DNA of 64,000 nt from Primulina eburnea (Eukaryota; Streptophyta; Magnoliopsida; Lamiales; Gesneriaceae): contig NC_133103.1 in NCBI RefSeq assembly GCF_022965805.1, positions 46,642,047 to 46,706,046 of the forward strand. Reading direction: 5' to 3'. The notes beneath the pieces are model-generated. The model ran no database searches. It was not told the DNA's origin and worked only from the letters and a program-made list of their open reading frames with translations. The translations under genes and the position numbers were made by a program. Below are positions 56,341 through 64,000 of this stretch, one piece after another (the first letter of the stretch is position 1; each line of letters opens with the position of its first letter).

Positions 56341-57912
56341 TGATACTCACGAGAAATTTAGGGTCCGATTCCAACAAGTGTCACTAGTCCAGACGCAGAT
56401 TTTGAAATTACCCTGGACCTGAAATCAAAAATAAGATCGTTAGTAGGGGGCCATGATGGTGTCCTGGCGTAGCCCCTCCGACGCTCAAGTCAGAGACTGA
56501 AGATATATGGGGGGAGCAGCTAAGGGTACTGCTGAAAACGATATAGTGAATGAATTAACTAAACACTTAAACCTGATATTTATAGGAGAATACATGGGCC
56601 CTTGATGGGCATGTTTTCCATTTGGGCTTGGGATGGGCCAGAAGTAGTGGGCTCATCCATGGGGTATCTATCATCAGTCTCCCCCTCCCGAATCGAACTG
56701 AATCGCAAGTTCGAAGTTCGATTAGTTGTGCTGTCCTCGGGTTACCGGATGCGAGTTGTGTATTTTCTTCCAGCCATTCGTTAGTCTCCAAAAATTTGGA
56801 AACAAATCAAATCGCAATCATGCTTTGAAGGAAAGATTTGGTTGGACTTCCCTAGTAAATAGAGGTCACCTTCCTCACTTCAATTTCACTTCTCCCCTAC
56901 ATAATTCCCTCCGCAATTCACTCACCAGTTCTACCCCACCTACGCCCGAGCACACCCTCGTCCCAGCCAACTTCAACTCCACTTTGCCCTCGCTTTCATC
57001 CACCCCGCCAGTCTCGCCCCGCGCGCTATAGCGTTCAGACGCTCGTCTCTGCCCTACTGTTGTGCGCTCGCCTCAGCGCACACGCTAGCCCCAACGCGGC
57101 ACGCTCGCCTCCTCGCCCACGAGCGCCCGACCCCGCCGCATCGCGCTTGCCTCCTCGCCGCAGCACGCTCGCCCCTCCGTAGCACGCTCGCCTCCGAGCG
57201 CCCGACTCCTCGCCGCAACACGCTCGCCTCCGAGTGCTCACGCTCGCCCAGTGCGTCCAGCTTGCCCTTGAACGCTTGCCTCCTCGCCGCAACACGCCCG
57301 CCCCGCCGCAGCAAGCTCGCCCAACTGCAGCTCGTCCCTCGCCCCGCCTCATGCTCGCCCGAGCACAGCTCGCCCGACGCGACTCGCCCCTCAGCCTCGT
57401 CCTTCCTCGCCTAAGCGCATGCACGCTCGCCCTCCTCCTTCGCAAGCCCTCGCCCTCTCGCCCAAGCCCTCGCCCAAAGCTCTCTCTCCTCGCCCCTGCA
57501 CCAGCCTCGCCCAGCACGTCGAGCGCTCGCCCTCCGTCCCTTGCGAATGATTGTGTAAAAACTGAAGAGCTTTTGGGGGCCAGGTGATACCCCATGGATG
57601 GGCCCACTACCCTTGGCCCATCCCAAGCCCAAATAGAAGACAGGCCCATCAAGGGCCCATGTATTCTCCTATAAATACCAGGTTTAAGTGTTCAGTTAAT
57701 TCATTCACTATATCGTTTTCAGCAGCACCCTTAGCTGCTCTCTCTATATATCTTCAGTCTCTGACTTGAGCGTCGGAGGGGTACGCCAGGACACCCTCAT
57801 GGCCCCCTCCTAACGACCTTATTTGTGATTTCAGGTCCAGGGTAATTTCAAAACCTGCGTCTAAACTAGTGAGACTTGCTGGAATCGGACGTTAAATTTC
57901 ACGTGAGTATCA
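56341..57912. mobile_element. LTR element with two LTRs in inverted orientation
   Basis: About 1.57 kb flanked by the 5-bp duplication TATGA (56336-56340 and 57913-57917). The outer ends are TGATACTCACG and CGTGAGTATCA, i.e. TG..CA. A roughly 330-bp LTR-like sequence lies at each end, minus-oriented at 56341-56670 and plus-oriented at 57584-57912; each carries CTATAAATA-like promoter DNA, TCAGTCTCTGACTTGAGCG and a TGATAC inner start. Inside each LTR is a polypurine tract (minus strand GGGAGGGGGAGAC next to the left LTR; TTTGGGGGCCAGG before the right), so both look like 3' LTRs facing outward. Between them is a GC-rich low-complexity block. No coding genes. Confidence 0.75.
56930..57560. repeat. 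GC-rich low-complexity core
   Basis: Degenerate repetition of GCTCGCC and CACGCTCGCC motifs for about 600 bp, over 60% GC in an AT-rich neighbourhood. Long frames in it (for example 57035-57652, minus strand) are products of this composition and not a gene. Confidence 0.8.
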
Positions 57913-57917
57913 TATGA

Positions 57918-58386
57918 CGTACCAAATTAACTATATTAAACGTGAACATGGTAGTGTGGTTCCGTGGTATGTACTCATTTCTATAATCGTTATTTTATCC
58001 TTGAAAGTTTATAATTATCATTTGAAAATTTTAACACTTTCCATATTGCACTTATTCTAGAATAATATGTACCCATTTTTGTATAAAAATTGAATAGATA
58101 GAATATAAAATTATCACTAAAAAGTGTATTGAAAAGCTCGTGCACGATTCGTTACTCGCTGGTGTATATAACATTTGAGCTTAGTCTAAAAGATTTAAAT
58201 TGTACAGTTAATACTAAAAAACCTCTATTTATATGTGTCAATATATCCAAGGTATTGTATTTAATTTTTCTTATATCTTTGGTCTAAAAATTTGCGTATT
58301 CATGTGACTATTTTTCGTAATATATGAGTTTGGTTTGTTAGAAAAGTGATAATTTTCTGATTTCTGAATTTTGTCGTGTTTTATGA
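57918..58386. other. AT-rich spacer
   Basis: Nothing recognised. Confidence 0.4.
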
Positions 58387-58394
58387 GATAGATA

Positions 58395-58949
58395 TAGGGA
58401 TGGCAACTTTCCCCACGGGTTTTGGGCCCCGCGGGGAAAACCCGAAACGGGGATGGGGATCCCCGATTTTTTCGGGTTTGGGTTCGGAGATAGGGATTTT
58501 TTTAAATCCCCAATGTATTTCGGGGTGGGTATGGGATTACTATCCCCATCTCCGAAATCCCCGAACCCGCCCCGAAAATAATATTAATAATAAAATAATA
58601 ATATTATTAACATTAATAATATAATAATATTATTATTTTTTAAAATATTAATAATCTTATTATTATTAATATTGATATTGATATTAATATTAATATTATC
58701 TCTAATAATTATAGATAATAATAACTTTTGGTTTGAGAAAATCTCCGAATTCGTCATCGTCTTGCATATTAATATTTTTGAAACGTGGATGAGGACGGAG
58801 ATGAGAAGTTGATCCCCGAAGTTTCGGGTTTGGGGATTCCCCGAACCCGAAAAAGCCGGGATCAGGGCGGGGATGGGGGTGGGGATGAAATTCGGGGATG
58901 GGGGTGGTAATGGCAAACCCGCCCTCGTCCCGGCCCATTGCCATCCCTA
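58395..58949. mobile_element. hAT-type MITE with TAGGGATGGCAA ends
   Basis: Perfect 12-bp inverted ends TAGGGATGGCAA and TTGCCATCCCTA, with exact 8-bp duplication GATAGATA (58387-58394, 58950-58957). Subterminal CGGGG/CCCGAA blocks surround an ATT/TAA-rich middle. No coding capacity. Confidence 0.93.
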
Positions 58950-58957
58950 GATAGATA

Positions 58958-59225
58958 TGAAGTTTTTCTTAATCATTAGATTATATTATTGTTTTAAATG
59001 TCAAAAATATATCTATTTATGACTAGATCATAAATTAATGTTTCCATTAATTAAATTAATTCTAATAGATAAATAAATTGGGTTAAAAAAAGGGTAAATT
59101 GTGTATCAGTACTTTTTGAAAAAGAACTTTGGTTCTAGTACCTGGAAAGAGAAGAATTTTAAATATATACCAAAAATACCCTTTCCTCTCATTTAAATTT
59201 TAATTGATCCCGCGCTCCCGAAAAT
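58958..59225. other. AT-rich spacer
   Basis: No feature; it may contain the untranscribed upstream of the pararetrovirus-like relic. Confidence 0.4.
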
Positions 59226-59315
59226 GGTATCAGAGCTAAAGGTTGATTTATTTCAAACACAAATTTTTTTATTACTAGTAACTAATTGTATGAGAAGGAG
59301 AATTTTGAAAAAATT

Positions 59316-59465
59316 ATGAATCCGAACTTCGGTTCAAGGAAAATAATTCACAAGGAATATTCCAATATTTTGGAATATAAACAAGTACATCTAACTATTT
59401 TTAGATATCAGAAACAGAAAGGGAAGCTACTGCACCCTCAGGTAAAATCTCAGGTAAACTTATGA
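59316..59465 (+). CDS. Small ORF 1 of the pararetrovirus-like relic
   Basis: 49 codons, basic, no recognised domain. Overlaps the next frame by ATGA. In related plant pararetroviruses a short first ORF of unclear role is common. Probably non-functional now. Confidence 0.4.
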   Translation: MNPNFGSRKIIHKEYSNILEYKQVHLTIFRYQKQKGKLLHPQVKSQVNL

Positions 59466-59833
59466 TTCAAAATAATAAGTTTCTGGAGATAGTTCCAGAC
59501 TCCTCTAAGCTCTCTTTAGATCTTAGAGAAATTCAAAAGACAGTCCAAAATTATGGCAGTATGCGGTATTTTGTACCGCAACGAGTTGAGAAAATCCTTG
59601 AAACCCAAGAAGAAATTCTGGGATTATTAAAGGATATTCAAACAAGAATTCAGAAACTGGAACAACAACCAAGTTCTAGTAGAAGAACTTCAGGAGGTTG
59701 GTTACCACCATCTTTTGGTACTGAACCTTTGTTACATCAACAAGGGAAGGCCAGAGTGGTGTCAAAACCTTTGACTGAAGAAGAAGAGATGATCAATCTA
59801 ATCAAGTCTGTCTCAGAAAAGAAATTCATCTGA
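59462..59833 (+). CDS. ORF 2 of the pararetrovirus-like relic, coiled-coil protein
   Basis: 123 codons. Residues of about 40-70 (RVEKILETQEEILGLLKDI) form an amphipathic coiled coil; the C-terminal part is charged with E/K clusters. Size and coil resemble virion-associated proteins of plant pararetroviruses. No break seen in this frame. Confidence 0.45.
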   Translation: MIQNNKFLEIVPDSSKLSLDLREIQKTVQNYGSMRYFVPQRVEKILETQEEILGLLKDIQTRIQKLEQQPSSSRRTSGGWLPPSFGTEPLLHQQGKARVVSKPLTEEEEMINLIKSVSEKKFI

Positions 59834-60909
59834 TGACAACTTTCGAAAGGATTGGTTTAGAGGATCTACAAGAGCTTGCGGAATCTTTCGCAAATCTCAA
59901 AGTAGTAGATCTAAGGATGAACACAACAGTAGGTGAAACACCACCTGCTATAACCTGGTCATCCTCTCAAGAACCACCAAGGGAAAGTGTGGGATCTCGA
60001 AATGTAAACATGAGAGAATCTCAATCTGATTTCCATACTGGTGGAGGATCACACCCAGCAGGGACAAGGGTAAGGAGAAATCAAATTCCTTTGCACCAAA
60101 CACCCTATGGAAAAACTGTTTTAGATCCTATACATACTTACGGGGTTATGCTTAACCTTGATGTATTAGACTTCAAAAACAGAGAAGATCTCATAGATGA
60201 TTGGACATCTGCTATGAGAATTGCAGCAGGAACACTCGATCTCAACAAAGAAGGATTCATTAAACTTTTGGAAATGAGTCTTATGGGATCAGTGAAAATT
60301 GCTTGGGATATGACTTCATCAGACATGAAAGAGTCAGTCCTAGTTGGAGAATCTCTTAGTGAGATCGCTGGAAAAATGTCTACCCTATTTAAAGCACATT
60401 TTATAGGGGTAGACTATTTCAACAGTCAAGATACAGAGAAGAAGAAGACATACACTCAAGCTCTGTATAGTCTTGAATTACATGACATATGTTTGGTGGA
60501 TGAATACATTATGTTATTCACTAAATATAGATGGAATTCAGGAGTCGAAGAAGATATAGCTATGCAGCTTTTCTTCGCAAAAATGCCGAGCCCTTGGAGA
60601 GAAATGCTCATAAGGGAATACGTACCTGGTAATCCAGATACGTTGGCAAGAAGAGCCTCTTTCTCTAAAGGAAAATTGGCAGAATGGTGCCATATGGCAG
60701 CATTACAAAAGAATTACAAACGTTTAAGGGGTATCAATAAAAGAACTCCTTTGTATTGTAAAGAAAATGATCTTCCAACTATTATTGGAAGTAAACCACA
60801 GATGCATAAGAGGAAAAGTTTTAGGACTCATCCTTATGCACGAAGTGGAAGAAGTTCTTGGAAACCAAGAACTGTTTGGTCTAGTGATAAGTGCACAATT
60901 TGCACTTAA
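59833..60909 (+). pseudogene. ORF 3 of the relic, capsid/gag-like, truncated
   Basis: 358 codons. A disordered N-terminus of about 100 residues precedes a helical capsid-like part with LIDDWTSAMRIAAGT, HFIGVDYFNSQDTEKKKTY and MQLFFAKMPSPWREML, comparable to the coat domain of badna-like polyproteins. A basic tail (KRKSFRTHPYARSGR) leads to a C-T-I-C pair, after which a stop and foreign sequence begin. The downstream polyprotein is absent. Confidence 0.5.
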
Positions 60910-62380
60910 TTTAAATCTTAATCCATTTTGAATTATGCTTGTTTCGAACAGAACTACGCGTTTTTGTTTTGTTTATGTTGTCAATTCAGGAATGGAGAAA
61001 ATAGGGAACACGAAGCCAAGTGGACCAAGAAGCTCACGACCACGAGTACATCACAGGACAGATGTGTGAGCGCGGCCGCACCATTTCACGCGCAGGCGCG
61101 CGTACACCCATAATGGAGCATGACCAGAGAGGCGCGCGCCACCGCGCAGGATCTCGCGCTACCGCGCGTGCATGGAAGCAAGAATCGACAGAAGCTCTCG
61201 CGCGGCCGCGCGAGATGTCGCGCACCCGCGCGTACAGAAGCAGCAGGAAACCCGAGAGGTACGCGCGGTCGCGCCAACTCTCGCGCACCCGCGCGCATAC
61301 ACGCATGGGCAAAACACAGTAGATCGCGCGCCACAGCGCGAGATCACGCGCAGCCGCGCGCGCACAAGCTCGGCCAGACACAGCAACTAGCGCGCCACCG
61401 CGCCATTTCATGCGCCACCGCGCGCGCGCCGCAGCCAGGTCAGAAATGCTAGCAGCAGCCGTGGAGAGAAGACACACGAAAATACACCATCTTGGGAAGA
61501 AAAAGAAGGCGAGAGGAAAGTATTGAGAGGCGAAGATCGATTACAACTACGAAGAACGACGGATCTGGGGACAGAGACGACGCTTTGGATTTGCTATCTT
61601 TTCTTTTGTCTCTTTATTTTATTGCGTGTCGATGCCTAGAACTAAAAATATGTATTGGTTTCTCTTGGATTTCGTGATGAACTAAACTTCCATTCTAGAG
61701 AATGACGTAACTCTGTGGATACGATGATTTGACATCGTTGGTTATTTGATTGAATTCCGCTTTCGTTTAATTGTGTTCTCTGTGTTTACTGCACTGCAAT
61801 TTACTGGCCATAAATTGTTTGTTGTTTGATTAATCTTATAACTCGGGAGAGGGACTAGGATTATAGATCATTAGAGACACATCGTTAAATGTTTATAGCG
61901 TTTGGAAGGCGTATAACTTTAGCGAGGCTTAGTAAGAACATTGTTAGCATTTATCTATGAAACGTAGATTTTAATTAGGAATAATTGAATCGAATTTGAT
62001 AGATACACTTTATTCGTCACTTGGGAAAGGGTGAATAAAACAATCTAAGTGTTCTTGGCCATTAATTGATTGGAATTCAGGAATATAAATTAAACAGTGA
62101 ATAATTATCGTGGAAACTTTGTGAAATCATTTCTCTAGATATTTTCTATCATTGATATTTCTCAATTCGGTGATCTAATTAATTCATTGTTTTCAATTAA
62201 TTCGTTTAACCAAACAAATCTGATTATTGATTTTTCTAGATAAAGTCTTGGCTATTATAATTACAAGAATTGATATACATTTTTATACACACTCCTCGTG
62301 GGATCAACACTTGTACTCAAAAGTACATTTTACTATAACTTGACATCGTGCGCTTGCGAGCGGTAGAAAAACGTGCAACA
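60901..62380 (+). repeat. Athila-like 5' LTR (left border inferred)
   Basis: The right end ...GTGCAACA directly precedes the Athila-type primer site. The left border is placed at the TG at 60901, where ORF 3 similarity ends, giving about 1.48 kb, a normal Athila LTR length. Inside is a CpG-dense block at 61060-61440 made of GCGCG-N-CCGCGCG-like repeats. The 3' LTR is outside the window, so ends and target duplication cannot be tested. Confidence 0.6.
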
Positions 62381-62386
62381 AGTTTT

Positions 62387-62403
62387 TGGCGCCGTTGCCG
62401 GGA
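62387..62403 (+). promoter_or_regulatory. Athila/Tat-type primer binding site
   Basis: TGGCGCCGTTGCCGGGA, seven bases after the LTR end, is the sequence that follows the 5' LTR in plant Athila-type Gypsy elements. Confidence 0.85.
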
Positions 62404-62624
62404 GTGTCAAATTTGAATTTATATCAGTATTGTTATCAATTAGTCTAGATTTTAATTTAGAGCTTTTATCTTTCTTTTATCTTATATTGATTAAGCGTTT
62501 TATTTTTCTTCCTTTTTGACAGTGTACGCTAAGATCGCAAAACTCAGACTTGCTTATTTTTTATCCGGAGATCGAAAGGACTGCGAGAAGATTAAGAAAA
62601 GCAAGAAGAGAGGAGATTCAAGCA
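62404..62624 (+). other. Athila leader
   Basis: Non-coding, between PBS and gag. Confidence 0.6.
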
Positions 62625-64000
62625 ATGGCTGAGAACAGAGAAAATGACAGACGCGACCAACCAGAGGCGATTCCTATAAGAGATCACTTCTGACCAGTGA
62701 TCGGCAATCATTACTCTGGGATCGCAAGAGGAACAATCAACGCCAATAATTTCGAATTGAAGCCCGCTCTAATCAATATGGTTCAGCAAAACCAGTTTGC
62801 TGGAACAGCCACATCTGATCCTCATGTTCACCTGAGAACTTTCTTGGAGATAACGGACACGGTAAAGATTAATAATGTTTCTGATGATATTATTAGACTG
62901 CGTTTGTTTCCGTTTTCTCTCAGGGATCAAGCACGAGGATGGCTACAATCGCTTCCCTTGGGAAGCATCACGACATGGCATGAGCTAGCCACGAAATTCT
63001 TAGCGAAATACTTTCCCCCTGCAAAATCTGCCCAGTTCAAGATTGAGATCAGCACGTTTAGGCAAACTGAATTCGAACAACTGTATGAGGCATGGGAAAG
63101 ATACAAGGAGCTGTTGAGAAAATGCCCAAATCATGGATTCGAAGACTGGGTGCAGATTGAGTTATTCTACGACGGTCTAAATGGGCAAACAAGAGGAACA
63201 GTGGATGCTGCAGCTGGTGGCACGATCTTTGCCAAATCTCCTGAGCAAGCTTATGACTTGCTCGAACAGATGACGACAAACAGCTACCAGTGGCCGTCGG
63301 AAAGGGCAGGAGTAAAAAGGACAGCTGGAGTTTATGCGGTGGATCCTATTACGTCACTCACTGCGCAGGTATCTGCATTGACCACTCAAATAGCCGCGAT
63401 GAACAAAGTGAGTACATCTGACATCGAGGGTCCATCGATGGTTACTGAGGAACTATCCACCCCTGAAGAAGCACAATATATCAACAACAGAAATCAGGGT
63501 GGATATGGAGGATATAGAGGTAACCCTCCCCCTAACACTTATCATCCTGGATTAAGAAATCACGAAAACTTTTCTTATGCAAACAATAAAAATGTGTTGA
63601 ATCCTCCACCGGGGTTCAATACATCAAAGGGGGAGGGAAAGCCTTCATTGGAAGATTTGATAGGTACATTCGTTGCTGAGTCTGGAAAAAGGATGGCGAG
63701 AACTGAATCTCGTCTTGACAATATGGAGACTCACATGGGAAACATGGGTGCCACAATGAAATCTTTGGAAACGCAAATCGGACAGTTGGCCAACGCTCTA
63801 AAAGATCAGAACAAGGGGCAATTTCCCAGTAACACAGAGGTGAACCCAAAAGAGCAGTGCAAGGCAGTCACTATGAGGAGTGGGAAGGACTTAGAGGTAC
63901 ACAGTCCCAAAGAGAGAGTGTACAGTGAGAAGACAGTTGAAGAAAGTGAACCGGAGGGATCCACGGCTGAAATCAAAGTTGAACTACCTCCAGCGTATAA
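62625..64000 (+). pseudogene. Athila-type Gypsy gag, 5' part, one stop
   Basis: Starts ATGGCTGAGAACAGAG and is open to the window edge except for one TGA at 62691-62693 (codon 23, probably from CGA by a C to T change). The product has the Athila gag signs: INMVQQNQFAGTATSDPHVH, LRLFPFSLRDQARGWLQSLP, TWHELATKFLAKYFPP, YEAWERYKELLRKCPNHGF and FYDGLNGQTRGTVDAAAGG, then a Gly/Asn/Pro-rich linker, a coiled stretch (about residues 335-380) and CKAVTMRSGKDLE. The protein continues beyond the window. Gag forms the virus-like particle that holds the RNA; with the early stop this copy probably needs help or reinitiation at a later Met. Confidence 0.88.

Larger units (their letters stand above)
59226..60909 (+). 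mobile_element. Endogenous pararetrovirus-like relic (Caulimoviridae-like)
   Basis: A tRNA-Met primer-binding motif TGGTATCAGAGC (59226-59237) is followed by three chained frames: 59316-59465, 59462-59833 and 59833-60909. The first two joins are ATGA and TGATG overlaps, the stop/restart layout of badna- and tungrovirus-like plant pararetroviruses. The second frame has a coiled-coil centre, like small virion-associated proteins; the third is capsid/gag-like and stops inside a zinc-knuckle-like C-x2-C. No movement protein, protease or polymerase is seen because the copy is cut at about 60906. I see no LTR at its left side. An unusual LTR retroelement gag is the alternative. Confidence 0.55.

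Noticed and set aside
57035..57652. 205-codon minus-strand open frame, Arg/Ala/Gly-rich
   Set aside because: It lies in the GC-rich low-complexity core of the inverted-LTR element; several frames are open on both strands because GC-rich repeats lack stops. No domain.
61034..61477. 147-codon minus-strand and 110-codon plus-strand frames
   Set aside because: By-products of the CpG-dense LTR block; all six frames are open for stretches there.

Overview
This window is nuclear DNA of a flowering plant. The basis is spliced plant genes with canonical GT-AG introns, a NIN-like (RWP-RK) transcription factor, a plant-type ribosomal protein L38e gene, plant retrotransposons (Copia, Athila-type Gypsy, TRIM), many MITEs, and an insertion of mitochondrial DNA. 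Gene content fits a eudicot; a narrower placement is not provable from the sequence. Most of the 64 kb is AT-rich, TE-laden intergenic sequence.

Layout. 1-600: end of a frameshifted glutamate-receptor-like pseudogene. 1233-9158: an old but complete Copia element with LTRs, PBS, PPT and 5-bp target duplication, interrupted by a 639-bp CACTA-type element. 9443-9964 (-): a small MG-start gene of unknown function. 10.2-11.9 kb: a Harbinger-like MITE nested in another MITE, then an hAT relic. 13.8-16.2 kb (-): a spliced basic proline/serine-rich gene resembling the Arabidopsis At2g40070 family. 16.4-26 kb: gene-poor DNA with many copies of one 9-bp-TSD MITE family. 26.1-31.9 kb (+): a complete NIN-like protein gene, probably of the NLP8/9 clade, with a duplicated start region. 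32.4-38.6 kb: a pile of broken Copia pieces in both orientations, with an intact TRIM inside. 42.7-51.1 kb (-): two copies of a four-TM protein gene, separated by about 6 kb of mitochondrial DNA (NUMT) carrying atp1, trnG and plastid psbB fragments. 53.4-55.4 kb (+): RPL38. 56.3-57.9 kb: an element with two LTRs in inverted orientation, flanked by a 5-bp TSD. 58.4-58.9 kb: an hAT-type MITE. 59.2-60.9 kb: a pararetrovirus-like relic with chained small ORFs. 60.9-64.0 kb: the 5' LTR, PBS and gag of an Athila-type Gypsy element running off the window.

The cellular genes here (MG-protein, proline-rich protein, NLP, TM pair, RPL38) do not form a pathway; they are independent plant transcription units spaced by transposons. 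The most informative points are evolutionary: several insertions can be verified against empty sites inside paralogous repeats in the same window, which gives a partial order of events. The most functional point is the NLP gene, where a tandem duplication has placed a decoy 15-codon reading frame just upstream of the real start and where intron 4 is an in-frame, stop-free 258-nt intron inside the DNA-binding domain.
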